Shown: positions 8,714 to 17,746, counted from the stretch's first letter. The stretch is DNA of 64,000 nt from Mesorhizobium sp. NZP2298 (GCF_013170825.1 NZ_CP033365.1:7204001-7268000), one strand, 5' to 3'. Numbers and translations: made by a program. The notes: a model not told the origin generated them from the sequence alone.

Positions 8714-9913
8714 TTACTTCGCGGCGGCCACGGCGATGGCGTCCGCCAGGCCTTTGGCACCAGCGCGGATGCGGTTGAGCGCTTCGTGGATCTCGGCGTC
8801 GGTGACGGTGAGCGGCGGCAGCAGGCGGATGACGTTGTCACCGGCCGGAACCGCCAGCAAATGCTGATCGCGCAGCGCCATGTTCACCTTGGTGTTGGGC
8901 ATGGCACATTTGAGGCCAAGCATCAGGCCGATGCCCCTGATGCCTTCGATGACATCGGGAAATTCGTCCGCGATCGCCGCCAGGCCTTGCTTCAACAACA
9001 ATGCCTTGCGCTGGACATCCTCGAGGAAGCCGTCTTCGAGCACCACATCGAGTACTGCATTGCCGACAGCCATGGCCAGCGGATTTCCGCCGAATGTGGT
9101 GCCGTGCACGCCCGACGTCATGCCAACCACTGCCTCGTCAGTGGCCAGGCACGCACCCATCGGGAAGCCGCCGCCAATGCCCTTGGCGATCGCCATGATG
9201 TCGGGCGTCACGCCCGTCCACTCATGCGCGAACAGCTTGCCGGTGCGGCCGATGCCGCATTGGACCTCGTCGAAGATCAAGAGCAGGCCGTGCTGGTCGC
9301 AGAGCTGGCGCAACCGCTTCAACGATTGTGTCGGCACCGGACGGATACCACCCTCGCCCTGCACCGGTTCGATGAGGATCGCGGCGGTTTCCGGCGTGAT
9401 CGCCTTCTCGGCGGCATCGATGTCGTCGAAGCCGACCTGGTCGAAGCCTTCGACCTTGGGGCCGAAGCCTTCGAGGTATTTGTACTGGCCACCGGCCGCG
9501 ATGGTCGCCAGCGTGCGGCCATGGAAGGCGCCTTCGAAGGTGATGACGCGGAAGCGCTCGGGATGACCCTTGACGAAGTGGTAGCGCCGCGCCGTCTTGA
9601 TCGCGCATTCCAGCGCCTCGGCACCGGAGTTGGTGAAAAACACCTTGTCGGCGAAGGTGGCGTCGGCCAGGCGCTCGCCAAGCCGGCTCTGTCCCGGGAT
9701 CTCATAGAGGTTGGAGACGTGCCAGAGCTTGCCGGCCTGCTCGGTCAGCGCCGCGACGAGATGCGGATGGCTGTGGCCGAGCGAATTGACCGCGATACCG
9801 CCGGCGAAATCGAGATATCGCTCGCCCTTGTCAGTAACCAGCCAGGTGCCTTCCCCGTGGTCGAAAGCCAGGGGTGCGCGAGCAAAGGTCTCGTAAAGCG
9901 CCGAACCGCTCAT
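8714..9913 (-). CDS. argD: Acetylornithine/succinyldiaminopimelate aminotransferase
   Basis: This class III PLP aminotransferase forms N-acetylornithine in arginine synthesis and may also act in lysine synthesis. The 399-residue protein has the PLP-pyridine Asp in IFDEVQ (Asp215) and the Schiff-base Lys in AIAKGIGGG (Lys244), plus TNSGAEA for phosphate binding. It heads the argD-argF pair. The start codon overlaps the stop of a 26-codon upstream frame (TAATG), and a terminator-like hairpin lies about 28 bases upstream, hinting at leader control. Confidence 0.95.
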   Translation of the reverse strand: MSGSALYETFARAPLAFDHGEGTWLVTDKGERYLDFAGGIAVNSLGHSHPHLVAALTEQAGKLWHVSNLYEIPGQSRLGERLADATFADKVFFTNSGAEALECAIKTARRYHFVKGHPERFRVITFEGAFHGRTLATIAAGGQYKYLEGFGPKVEGFDQVGFDDIDAAEKAITPETAAILIEPVQGEGGIRPVPTQSLKRLRQLCDQHGLLLIFDEVQCGIGRTGKLFAHEWTGVTPDIMAIAKGIGGGFPMGACLATDEAVVGMTSGVHGTTFGGNPLAMAVGNAVLDVVLEDGFLEDVQRKALLLKQGLAAIADEFPDVIEGIRGIGLMLGLKCAMPNTKVNMALRDQHLLAVPAGDNVIRLLPPLTVTDAEIHEALNRIRAGAKGLADAIAVAAAK

Positions 9914-9993
9914 TATATGCGTCTCCGGTACCGGAAAATCAAAAAAGCCGCCAAAGCGGCGGCCTTGTGCGGCTTATCGTGTTTTTCGGCCAT
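9913..9993 (-). CDS. Possible 26-residue leader peptide before argD
   Basis: This frame reads [13 protein letters not shown], continues through Leu, Ala and Phe codons, and ends in Phe-Arg-Tyr-Arg-Arg-Arg-Ile. Its TAA shares the A of the argD ATG. Four of the last six codons are Arg, which is suggestive for an arginine gene, although they lie after rather than before the hairpin. There is no strong Shine-Dalgarno sequence. It could be a translation-coupling ORF or chance. Confidence 0.3.
   Translation of the reverse strand: MAEKHDKPHKAAALAAFLIFRYRRRI
9941..9963 (-). terminator. Terminator or attenuator hairpin in the argD leader
   Basis: On the minus strand GCCGCC pairs with GGCGGC around GCTTT and is followed by six T. 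The upstream sequence AAGCCGC could instead pair with GCGGCTT, giving an alternative fold. No minus-strand gene lies directly upstream, since gcrA is on the other strand. It therefore interrupts the argD leader itself, consistent with attenuation. Confidence 0.6.
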
Positions 9994-10090
9994 GAAGTCA
10001 ACGAAAACGTCGCGTAGTGCGCGCGGCAAGCCCTCCAACGCGACGCCGGCTCATAAGCGACCGGGCAAGTTGGGGAAAACCGAAAAAACC

Positions 10091-10237
10091 GATTCGTGTT
10101 GCACTTGGGACTCTTGTCACCGAGTCAGCGCATAAGGTAATTGTAGTCGAGAAATAACTAGATTTCGTGCGGCGGACCTAATCACCAGATATATGTGGTG
10201 TCTGCCCCAGCAGTGGTGCTGGGTCGGGAGTGGATTC
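10091..10237. promoter_or_regulatory. Cluster of GANTC (CcrM) sites between argD and gcrA
   Basis: Four GANTC sites occur at 10091, 10109, 10122 and 10233, three of them within 36 bases. A random site is expected about every 256 bases. CcrM methylates GANTC in alphaproteobacteria and GcrA acts at promoters with such sites. A hairpin (CCCAGCA/TGCTGGG, 10206-10223) lies in the probable gcrA leader. No other gene is evident in 9994-10270. Confidence 0.5.
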
Positions 10238-10270
10238 CGATTGCCGCACGCTTAGCAGGAGCGCGGTCTC

Positions 10271-10789
10271 ATGAACTGGACTGACGAGCGGGTCGAACTT
10301 CTCAGAAAACTGTGGTCGGAGGGTCTGAGCGCAAGCCAGATTGCCGCCCAGCTTGGAGGGGTGAGCCGCAATGCCGTCATCGGCAAGGTGCACCGGCTGA
10401 AGCTGTCGGGCCGCGGCCGCGCAACGGCGACTCCGGCACGCCAGAAGAAGGCGACACAGGGCTCGACCGTCCAGAAATCGGTGGCGCGCGCCGCAACCAC
10501 GGCTCGCCATGTCACGACATCGATCGGCGCGACCGCACTTCAGACGCAATTCGACGCCGAGCCGGTGACGCGACACTATATCCGCCCGGTCGAGAATGTG
10601 GTGGTACCGATCTCACGGCATCTGCAGCTCGTCGAGCTGACCGAGCGCACCTGCAAATGGCCGAATGGCGATCCGTTGTCGGAGGACTTCAACTTCTGCG
10701 GCAACGAAGCCGCCGAAACCGGTCCATATTGCAAATACCACGCCCGCGTGGCCTTCCAACCGGCGGCGGAGCGCAGACGCAATCGCTGA
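10271..10789 (+). CDS. gcrA: GcrA cell-cycle regulator
   Basis: GcrA works with sigma-70 RNA polymerase to activate cell-cycle genes whose promoters carry methylated GANTC. The 172-residue protein begins with the characteristic DNA-binding region MNWTDERVELLRKLW, followed by SASQIAAQLGG and NAVIGKVHRLKL. A basic, Ala/Thr-rich linker precedes a conserved C-terminal region with CKWP and YCKYH cysteines and histidines. GGAG lies 13 bases before the ATG. It is divergent from argD. Confidence 0.95.
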   Translation: MNWTDERVELLRKLWSEGLSASQIAAQLGGVSRNAVIGKVHRLKLSGRGRATATPARQKKATQGSTVQKSVARAATTARHVTTSIGATALQTQFDAEPVTRHYIRPVENVVVPISRHLQLVELTERTCKWPNGDPLSEDFNFCGNEAAETGPYCKYHARVAFQPAAERRRNR

Positions 10790-10798
10790 GAGGAATAG

Positions 10799-10865
10799 GG
10801 CAGTAGGGCAATATGTTTCGAACTGCGCTGAAGAGCGCCTTATCTTAAACTCCTGCCCTACTGCC
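10799..10865. terminator. Long inverted repeat between gcrA and corA
   Basis: GGCAGTAGGGCA (10799-10810) and TGCCCTACTGCC (10854-10865) are perfect 12-base inverted arms around a 43-base loop. The loop holds a nested hairpin, GCGCT-GAAG-AGCGC. It sits between the convergent gcrA and corA genes and may act as a terminator for both. It may also be a member of a rhizobial repeat family. Confidence 0.55.
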
Positions 10866-10871
10866 GTGTCT

Positions 10872-11879
10872 TCAGAGCCATCCATTCTTGCGAAACCGCC
10901 AGTAGAGAAACGCGCAGATCGCCGCGATGGTGGCCAGCACCATCGGGTAGCCATATTCCATCTTCAGTTCCGGCATGTCGGTGAAGTTCATGCCGTAGAT
11001 GCCGGCGAATGCCGTCGGCACGGCCAGAATGGCGGCCCAGGAGGCGAGTTTCTTCGAGATCGCCGTTTCCTGGCTCTGGCCGACCAGCAGGCTTGCCTCG
11101 AACGCGAAGGCCAGCACTTCGCGCAAACTGTCGATCTTTTCCTGGACCGTGCGGATGTGGTCGGTCACGTCGCGAAACAGCGGGTGCATGGCTGAGTGGA
11201 TTTGCGGCAGGTCGGCGCTGGTCAGCCGGCGGCAGACTTCAACCAGCGGCAGCGCTGCATTGCGCAGGCGCAGGAGATCGCGGCGCAGCATATAGAGCCG
11301 CTCGATGTCGGGACCGGTCATCGGCTTCAGCAGGACCTTGTCCTCGATCGCCTCGACCTCGTCCTCGATCTGCTCGAGCACGGGCATGTAGTTGTCGACG
11401 ATGAAATCGAGAATGGCATAGAGGACGAAATCCTCGCCCTTGGCCAGTGAATGCGGGCAGCTTTCCCAATGCTGGCGAACGGCGGCGTAGGAGGTCGACG
11501 GGCCATGCCTGACGCTGACGATATAGCCCGAGCCAACGAACAGATGCGTCTCGCCGAAGGTCACCCGTCCTTCGATCAGCTGCGCGGTGCGGGCGACGAT
11601 GAACAGCGCGTCACCATATTGCTCGAGCTTGGGCCGCTGGTGAGGATGCTCCGCATCCTCGATCGCCAGTTCGTGCAGATGGAACTGGGCCTGGACGCGT
11701 AGCAGAAGGTCACGGTCCGGTTCGAGCAGCCCGATCCAGACGACGTGTCCTGATTTCTTGGCCCAGTCGCCGGCTTCCTCGATCGGGATATCGGCAATAC
11801 GCCGCCCGGCGGTGTAGACACTGGAGGCGATGATGCCTGACGTTGGCGCCGCGGGCTTGAACTCTCGGACATATTCCAT
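10872..11879 (-). CDS. corA: CorA-type magnesium/cobalt transporter
   Basis: The 335-residue inner-membrane channel for Mg2+ and other divalent ions has a long cytoplasmic N-terminal domain with coiled-coil helices and two C-terminal membrane segments. The invariant YGMN motif ends the first of these, and the acidic loop FTDMPELKMEYG follows. The protein ends in a short basic tail. Family length and order are intact. It stands alone between gcrA and phoU. Confidence 0.93.
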   Translation of the reverse strand: MEYVREFKPAAPTSGIIASSVYTAGRRIADIPIEEAGDWAKKSGHVVWIGLLEPDRDLLLRVQAQFHLHELAIEDAEHPHQRPKLEQYGDALFIVARTAQLIEGRVTFGETHLFVGSGYIVSVRHGPSTSYAAVRQHWESCPHSLAKGEDFVLYAILDFIVDNYMPVLEQIEDEVEAIEDKVLLKPMTGPDIERLYMLRRDLLRLRNAALPLVEVCRRLTSADLPQIHSAMHPLFRDVTDHIRTVQEKIDSLREVLAFAFEASLLVGQSQETAISKKLASWAAILAVPTAFAGIYGMNFTDMPELKMEYGYPMVLATIAAICAFLYWRFRKNGWL

Positions 11880-11976
11880 CGCAGCCTCCTGAAGGCAGGA
11901 CCTTTATCAAGGCCTGAGAAGCTTAACGCCAGGATAGTTTAGCGCAATGTGATCTGGCGTTCGAGAGGAAGAGCGT

Positions 11977-12702
11977 TCATTCCGCCGTCAGCGTCGCGGA
12001 AAGACTTATCTTGTCGGTCTTGTCGCCTTTCGGCCGCTCGGCCGGCATCTGGTCGCCCGTGACGATGTAATAGATGGTTTCTGCGATGTTGGTGGCATGA
12101 TCGCCTATGCGCTCGATGTTCTTGGCGCAGAACAGGAGATGCGTGCAGGGCGTGATGTTGCGCGGATCCTCCATCATGTAGGTCAGCAATTCGCGAAACA
12201 GCGACGTGTACATGGCATCGATCTGGTCGTCGCGGTCGCGCACGAAGCCGATCTTGTCGACCGAGCGCGAGGCATAGACGTCGAGCACTTCCTTGAGCTG
12301 CGTCAGCGCAAGGTTGGCCAGGGCCTCCAAGCCGCGAAACAGGCTGGTTGGCTGGCGGCCGTCGGTGACGGCGACCACCCGCTTGGCGACATTCTTGCCG
12401 AGGTCGCCGACCCGTTCGAGATCGGCGGAAATGCGGATGGCGCCGACGATCTCGCGCAGATCCGTCGCCATCGGCTGGCGCTTGGCTATGATGATGATCG
12501 CCTTGTCGTCGATCTCGCGCTGCCCTTCATCGAGCACGGCGTCATCGCGAATGACTTTCTGGGCCAGTCCCGGATCGGCATTGACCAGAGCGGCGACCGC
12601 CTGCTCGACCATGCGCTCGGCATGGCCGCCCATAGCGGCGATGCGCTTCGACAGATATTTCAACTCCTCGTCATAGGCGCTCATGATGTGCACGGACTGC
12701 AT
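11977..12702 (-). CDS. phoU: Phosphate-signalling protein PhoU
   Basis: This 241-residue all-helical protein has the two PhoU repeats. The first begins HIMSAYDEELKYLSKRI, and the second contains DRDDQIDAMYTSLFRELL. PhoU represses the Pho regulon when phosphate is plentiful by linking the Pst transporter to PhoR. It follows phoR by about 114 bases on the same strand, but no pstSCAB genes lie between them as they often do in rhizobia. Confidence 0.94.
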   Translation of the reverse strand: MQSVHIMSAYDEELKYLSKRIAAMGGHAERMVEQAVAALVNADPGLAQKVIRDDAVLDEGQREIDDKAIIIIAKRQPMATDLREIVGAIRISADLERVGDLGKNVAKRVVAVTDGRQPTSLFRGLEALANLALTQLKEVLDVYASRSVDKIGFVRDRDDQIDAMYTSLFRELLTYMMEDPRNITPCTHLLFCAKNIERIGDHATNIAETIYYIVTGDQMPAERPKGDKTDKISLSATLTAE

Positions 12703-12816
12703 GAATGAAATGCCTTCCCACGGGTTCTTTGCTTTGAGTCGTTTCCTCGAATCCCTGCTGATACGCTAGCGGGATGACAGAAAAAAGAAACGGTCCAGGG
12801 GAAAACTAGGGCGAGA

Positions 12817-14082
12817 TCAGTGCGTCGGCAAATGAACCGAGAAGGCGGCGCCCTTGCCGACCTCGGATTTGATCGTCAGCCTGGCATTGTGGCGCGTCAG
12901 AATATGCTTGACGATCGACAGGCCGAGGCCGGTGCCTTTCTGGGTCCGGCTGGTCTCGACGTCGATGCGATAGAAGCGCTCGGTGATGCGAGGAATGTGT
13001 TCCTCGGGAATGCCGGGGCCGAAATCCCGGATCGTCACGTCGATGCCGGGTTCGGAATCGAGGTCGCCGCGCGCGATCGACACCAGGACGCGGCCGCCCG
13101 ACTGCCCGTATTTGCAGGCGTTTTCCAGGAGATTCTCGAAAACCTGGAACAGCTCGTCGCGATCGCCCGGCACATTGAGCGGCCCTTTGGCGAAGTCGCG
13201 CTCGATGGCAACGCTGTTTTCGCGGGCAAGAGGGGCCAGCGAATCGATGACGCTGTCGACGGTCTGGCGCAGGTCGACCTCCATCCCGGGCTTCAGATAG
13301 GGCTTCATCTCAAGCCGAGACAATGACAGGAGGTCGTCGATCAGCCGCGCCATGCGGCCGGTCTGGTTCTGCATGATCTGCAGAAATTGCTCGCGCGCCG
13401 CCGGATCGTTGCGGGCCGGTCCGCGCAGCGTCTCGATGAAACCGGCGATCGAGGCCAGCGGAGTGCGCAATTCGTGGCTGGCATTGGCGATGAAGTCGGC
13501 GCGCATGCGGTCGATCCGCCGCGCCTCGCTCTGATCCTTGAACACCAGCACATAGAGATCGGTGCCGTGCCCGACCGAGGACGCGCTGACCCGGTAGGCC
13601 CGCTCGACCGGCAGCTTCTCGGTATAGTCGACGACATCCGAGGCGAGCGTACCCGACAACACGCTGTCGAGCAGGGTCTGCATTTCCGGCGCCCGGAATT
13701 TCAGCGGCAGCGATATGCCCGGTGCAATCCCGCCAAAGGCGGCAAACGCGGCGGCGTTGGCATGGACGATGGTGGCGGCATGATCGAAGATGATGAGCGG
13801 GTCAGCGACGGCCGCCGCCAGATATTCGCCCGACAGGCGCTGCAGGCCGATCGCCTCGATCGCGGCGGTCCCGTCGGCGGACTGGCGCAGGCCCGCGGCC
13901 GGCAGCATAGCCGCCGCAACCAACAGGAGCAGCGCCGGCACCAGCACGTAGGCGGAAATGCCCGCGAAGGCAAAGGCGATCAGAACCGCGGCGACACCGG
14001 CAGCGAGCAGCCAGCGGCTGTTCCACAGCCGGGCGGCCAGGATTTGCAGCATGCCTTTCTGCCCTGCGTCCAGTTCAGTCAT
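12817..14082 (-). CDS. phoR: Phosphate-regulon sensor histidine kinase PhoR
   Basis: The 421-residue product has N-terminal hydrophobic segments, a PAS-like domain, the H-box ASHELRTPLASI with the phosphorylated His, the N-box NLLENACKYG, and the G boxes DFGPGIP and GTGLGLSIVKHI. It should sense phosphate through PhoU/Pst and phosphorylate PhoB. The open frame extends to 15036, but that part is antisense to ppk2; MTELDAG at 14082 is the likely start. PhoB is not in the window. Confidence 0.9.
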   Translation of the reverse strand: MTELDAGQKGMLQILAARLWNSRWLLAAGVAAVLIAFAFAGISAYVLVPALLLLVAAAMLPAAGLRQSADGTAAIEAIGLQRLSGEYLAAAVADPLIIFDHAATIVHANAAAFAAFGGIAPGISLPLKFRAPEMQTLLDSVLSGTLASDVVDYTEKLPVERAYRVSASSVGHGTDLYVLVFKDQSEARRIDRMRADFIANASHELRTPLASIAGFIETLRGPARNDPAAREQFLQIMQNQTGRMARLIDDLLSLSRLEMKPYLKPGMEVDLRQTVDSVIDSLAPLARENSVAIERDFAKGPLNVPGDRDELFQVFENLLENACKYGQSGGRVLVSIARGDLDSEPGIDVTIRDFGPGIPEEHIPRITERFYRIDVETSRTQKGTGLGLSIVKHILTRHNARLTIKSEVGKGAAFSVHLPTH

Positions 14083-14304
14083 TCGCTCGCGCGCCAGCGC
14101 CCCATGCCGTTCCACCGGTCGTGCGGCAGCGGAAACTTCCGCTGGACCGCTCCGCGCACGATCCCGTAAATCGGGAATCGATTCTCGGAAAGGATCATGC
14201 GCAAAATCAAAAGTCCTGCAGCGTCGTTTGCGCGTCCAGACGGACGCGCGGTCTGTAGTGGCTCCCAATAGCATGAGTCCGAAAGCTGGAAAGGGTTCGT
14301 CAGC

Positions 14305-15213
14305 ATGAAAAATGCCAGGGAAAGTTCCGCCGCGCCGGCTTCGGGTCCGCTGAAGATCAGGATCGACGGCAAGGAACGGGAGTTCGACATCGAGAATCCC
14401 GAGCTTCCGGACTGGGTCGAGGACAAAAAGCTGACCGCGGGTGGCTACCCCTACGACAAGAAGATGAAAAGCGACGAGTATGACGAGACGCTCGAAAAGT
14501 TGCAGATCGAGCTCGTCAAGGCGCAGGCATGGCTGCAGGCGACCGGCAAGCGGGTGATGGCGCTGTTCGAGGGCCGTGACGCCGCCGGCAAGGGCGGCAC
14601 GATCTTCGTGGTGCACCAGTACCTCAACCCACGCACGGCGCGCAACGTGGCGCTGACCAAGCCGACCCCGACCGAGCTGGGACAATGGTACTATCAGCGT
14701 TATGTCGACCACTTCCCGACATCGGGCGAGTTCGTCACTTTCGACCGCTCCTGGTACAACCGCGCCGGCGTAGAGCCGGTGATGGGCTTCTGCACGCCCG
14801 AACAGCACGAGAAGTTTCTCGACGAGACGCCCCATTTCGAACGGATGATCGTCAATGACGATATCCATTTCTTCAAATTCTGGCTGAACATCGGCCGGGA
14901 AACGCAGCTCGAGCGTTTTCATGACCGTCGCTACAGTCCGCTGAAGAGCTGGAAGTTCTCGCCGATCGATGTTGCCGGCATCACCAAATGGGATGATTAC
15001 ACCAAGGTGCGCGACACCATGTTCGAGCGCACCCACAAGGCGTTCGCGCCATGGATCATCGTGCGGGCCAACGACAAGCGTCGCGCGCGGCTGGCGGTGA
15101 TGCGGCGCATCCTGTTGTCGCTGCCCTATGAGGGGCGCGATCTCGATATCATCGGCAAGGAAGACAAGAAGATCATCGGCGAAGGGCCGTCATTCCTCGG
15201 CAAGGAAGGCTGA
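14305..15213 (+). CDS. ppk2: Polyphosphate kinase 2
   Basis: PPK2 enzymes move phosphate between polyphosphate and nucleotides, usually making GTP or ATP from NDP. The 302-residue protein has the Walker A sequence [10 protein letters not shown] (residues 89-98), the Walker B-like [12 protein letters not shown] and a lid region rich in Arg and Lys. The single-domain length fits class I. It is divergent from phoR, and the shared upstream region suggests joint phosphate control, though I see no clear Pho box. A strong terminator follows. Confidence 0.93.
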   Translation: MKNARESSAAPASGPLKIRIDGKEREFDIENPELPDWVEDKKLTAGGYPYDKKMKSDEYDETLEKLQIELVKAQAWLQATGKRVMALFEGRDAAGKGGTIFVVHQYLNPRTARNVALTKPTPTELGQWYYQRYVDHFPTSGEFVTFDRSWYNRAGVEPVMGFCTPEQHEKFLDETPHFERMIVNDDIHFFKFWLNIGRETQLERFHDRRYSPLKSWKFSPIDVAGITKWDDYTKVRDTMFERTHKAFAPWIIVRANDKRRARLAVMRRILLSLPYEGRDLDIIGKEDKKIIGEGPSFLGKEG

Positions 15214-15217
15214 GTTC

Positions 15218-15248
15218 GCCGTGCCGCGTGGCCTCCACGCGGCACGGC
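15218..15248. terminator. Strong hairpin between ppk2 and the crotonase gene
   Basis: GCCGTGCCGCGTG and CACGCGGCACGGC form a 13-bp perfect stem around a 5-base loop. It begins 5 bases after the ppk2 stop and serves two convergent genes. Confidence 0.75.
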
Positions 15249-15262
15249 ATTCTTCGCGATCC

Positions 15263-16021
15263 TCAGGCCGCCAGCCTTGCAATGCGCTGCAGGCGCCGCA
15301 GCGTGGTGTCGTCCTGCAATGCCTGCTGGAACAGCGATATCTCCTGGTCGATGCGGTCGCACAGCGCGGCGGTGTTCCCCTTGAGCAGGCCACGGGTCTG
15401 CAGCAGGGCAGCGACCGGCTTCTTGGCCAACTGCCTGGCCCGGCCGAGCGTCGCCTCCTCCACGCCGTCATGCACTATCTCGGCGACGAGGCCGAGCGCC
15501 CTGGCATCCTCGGCGTGGAGCGTGTCGCCGAGGCAGAAGAAGCGGAAAGCGCCGGCATAGCCGAGCTTCTGCGGCGCCAGGATGCTGGTCGCCGCGTCGG
15601 GCACAAGGCCGAAATCGACGAACGGCACCCGGAACGTGCTTTCATTGGACGCGATCACCATGTCGCAGTGGAACAGGATCGTGCAGCCGACGCCGACGGC
15701 ATCGCCGTCGACGCAGGCGAGGATAGGCTTCGGAAACGTCGCCAGGGTGCGGAACATGTCGGTGACGGCGGCGATGAGCTTCTGATGCTTGGTGGCGTCG
15801 AGGAATTCGGAGAAGTCGCCACCGAGGCAGAAACAGCCTGCCAGGCCACGTAGCACGACGACACGAACCTCATCATTGTCGGCGGCTTCGTGGAACGTCC
15901 TGGCAAGGCTTTCATAGGCCCTTCTGTCGAGCACCGGCCGGCCGTCATTCGACGACACGGTGACGATGAGCGTGTGGTTGCGCAGTTCTGGTTGCGGGTG
16001 CATGGCCATCTCCGATCTCAT
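15263..16021 (-). CDS. Crotonase-family enoyl-CoA hydratase/isomerase linked to the AHL synthase
   Basis: The 252-residue protein has the crotonase fold signatures: CFCLGGDFSEF for the oxyanion hole and CVDGDAVGVGCTILFHCDMV. The start at 16021 has GGAGG upstream and overlaps the luxI stop by four bases (ATGA), so the two are translationally coupled. That linkage suggests it modifies the acyl chain used or released by the AHL synthase, for example by introducing or moving a double bond. This is inference; similar luxI-crotonase pairs are, as I recall, reported in Mesorhizobium. Confidence 0.85.
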   Translation of the reverse strand: MRSEMAMHPQPELRNHTLIVTVSSNDGRPVLDRRAYESLARTFHEAADNDEVRVVVLRGLAGCFCLGGDFSEFLDATKHQKLIAAVTDMFRTLATFPKPILACVDGDAVGVGCTILFHCDMVIASNESTFRVPFVDFGLVPDAATSILAPQKLGYAGAFRFFCLGDTLHAEDARALGLVAEIVHDGVEEATLGRARQLAKKPVAALLQTRGLLKGNTAALCDRIDQEISLFQQALQDDTTLRRLQRIARLAA

Positions 16022-16656
16022 GACGCCCTCCTTTGGCCGAACATGTCGGGATATCCCCTGGCCAGAACGGGAGCATGATGATTGCGGCGCGAACGCACCA
16101 CGTCCAGCGTGTGCTCGGTAAAGGAAAGCAGTGTCGCCACGACCTGCTGATTTCCGTAGGTGCGCTGATAGCCCAGCGGCGTCGCCAGGAAATGCAGCTG
16201 CAAGGCGCGCAATACCCACATCGGCTCGAACTCGATGATCACCTTGTCGACGCCGCGCTTCAGCCCCCACTCGACGAAGCCGGCGATCAATTCGGTGCCG
16301 ACGGTCGAGACGCCGCGACGGCCATCGCGAAAACCGGGAGCCACCGCATAGCGGGTCAATTCCCAGATGTTCGGGCCCGATGGCGGCGTTCCCTCGGAAA
16401 GGTCGGTCAGGACTTCGGTCAGCAGATGGGGCCGCGTGGTCGGCAACATCCTTTGATAGCCTGCGATTTCGTTGCCCCTGATGACGATCTGATGTACCGC
16501 CTCATCATGGTCGAACTGGTCGACCTCGAATCCGTCCGGGCGCCGCAGGTCCTCCCACCCCATTTCTTCGACAAATATCTGGTAGCGCAGCCGATGGACG
16601 GCCTCCCAAAGGTCGGGACGTTCCATCAATTCCTGAGTTGTAAGACAAAAAAGCAT
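16018..16656 (-). CDS. Acyl-homoserine-lactone synthase (LuxI family)
   Basis: This 212-residue enzyme joins S-adenosylmethionine and an acyl group to form an AHL signal. All invariant family residues can be placed: Arg24, Phe28, Trp34, Glu44, Asp46, Asp49 and Arg69, within RYQIFVEEMGW, FEVDQFD and GYQRMLPT. WELTRYAV is also typical. It is flanked by the luxR-like gene upstream and a coupled crotonase downstream, all on the minus strand. Confidence 0.95.
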   Translation of the reverse strand: MLFCLTTQELMERPDLWEAVHRLRYQIFVEEMGWEDLRRPDGFEVDQFDHDEAVHQIVIRGNEIAGYQRMLPTTRPHLLTEVLTDLSEGTPPSGPNIWELTRYAVAPGFRDGRRGVSTVGTELIAGFVEWGLKRGVDKVIIEFEPMWVLRALQLHFLATPLGYQRTYGNQQVVATLLSFTEHTLDVVRSRRNHHAPVLARGYPDMFGQRRAS

Positions 16657-16712
16657 GCCGTCGTCTCCTGGGTTTAAGAGGAAGATACGGCCGTGCTTCA
16701 GTGAGAAAATTG

Positions 16713-16722
16713 CGTGATCACG
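16713..16722. promoter_or_regulatory. Palindrome CGTGATCACG upstream of the AHL synthase
   Basis: A perfect 10-bp palindrome lies 57-66 bases before the luxI start, where an activator would sit near the -35 region. It is a candidate LuxR binding site, although shorter than a usual lux box. Confidence 0.4.
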
Positions 16723-16736
16723 TAGGCAAGAATTTC

Positions 16737-16757
16737 TAGGTCGGCACGGCCGACCTA
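16737..16757. promoter_or_regulatory. Perfect inverted repeat at the end of the luxR-like gene
   Basis: TAGGTCGGC-ACG-GCCGACCTA has 9-bp arms and overlaps the luxR stop codon. It could be an operator for luxI transcription or a terminator stem, although no T run follows on the minus strand. Confidence 0.45.
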
Positions 16758-17486
16758 ACTAATGTAGCCGCGCCTTATCGCTTCGGCGACAGCCTGAACC
16801 CGGTTGACGGCACCGAGTTTGCTTTTGGCGTTAAGAAGATGTTTCTCCGAGGTGTGCTCCGAGATGCCGAGGATCTGCGAAATCTCCCATTCGGACTTGC
16901 CGACAGCCGCCCATTGCAGGCATTCACGCTCGCGCGGGGTCAGCTCGATATGGTCGATGGTCTTGGCCGCCACGGTGTGGAGTTGCATGGCGCGGCCAAC
17001 GGCATAGGTGGAGACCAGCGACACCAGGCCGAACTCGTCCGCCGACAGCTGCACGGCCTCGCCACCCAGCGACACCATGACGATCTGGCCGTCGAGTGTG
17101 ATCAGCGGGAAAGCCAAGCCATCGCGCAGCTTGAAGGCCCCGGCATCGCCCATCACTTCGCCGCTGCTCTTGTCGATGCGAATGCCCTCGGCGGCTTCCC
17201 GCCACTGGAACGGCGCCTGCAGCTGCTTCATGTGGCTGACCACGGGATCGTGATCGACATAATTGCGCGACACGTAGCGCTCGAGCCATTCGACAGGCCA
17301 GTCGCACAGCAGCACATGCTGCTTTTGCTGCCCGGTCGGCGTGCCCGGCTGCGGAACGGTTCCGGCCATAAGCGCGGTCAGACCGAAATCCGACGTTATG
17401 CCCAACAGCTTCTCGCAAACCGCCGCCGCCGTTCCGGCGTGCTGCAGTTGGTCTATGTATTCCAGCGTACGATCGAATTGACCCAT
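16755..17486 (-). CDS. LuxR-family quorum-sensing regulator
   Basis: The 243-residue protein has an N-terminal autoinducer-binding domain with the conserved ligand-pocket pattern (Trp and Tyr in EWLERYVSRNYV, then Asp-Pro in DHDPVV, then Trp in FQWRE). A C-terminal GerE-type helix-turn-helix starts LTPRERECLQWAAVG. It should bind the AHL made by the adjacent synthase and control that operon. ATG 17486 is preferred; upstream ATG or GTG starts would add up to 23 residues without a better ribosome site. Confidence 0.93.
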   Translation of the reverse strand: MGQFDRTLEYIDQLQHAGTAAAVCEKLLGITSDFGLTALMAGTVPQPGTPTGQQKQHVLLCDWPVEWLERYVSRNYVDHDPVVSHMKQLQAPFQWREAAEGIRIDKSSGEVMGDAGAFKLRDGLAFPLITLDGQIVMVSLGGEAVQLSADEFGLVSLVSTYAVGRAMQLHTVAAKTIDHIELTPRERECLQWAAVGKSEWEISQILGISEHTSEKHLLNAKSKLGAVNRVQAVAEAIRRGYIS

Positions 17487-17746
17487 CGCAACATCAACCC
17501 CATGTTGCCTCATGCATTGAGACCGATGGTCCATGCCTTGTCTGCACTTTGCCACCGACCACGGATTGCAATCGCACTTTTCCGGTTGTGGTTCTCGACC
17601 CTGGTCCCCCCAACCAAGGCAGCCACCGCTGTTTGCAAACGCGTTTAATCATATCCTGAAATCGGCGCCTTGAAATCAAAAACCATTGTGCCTGTATCAT
17701 TTTCGTACCAAAACCAACGCGAAAACGAGTGCGGCGGAGTTCTATC

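Noticed and set aside
14083..15036. N-terminal extension of PhoR by about 318 codons
   Set aside because: The extension is antisense to ppk2 and has shadow-like composition; MTELDAG gives a normal PhoR.
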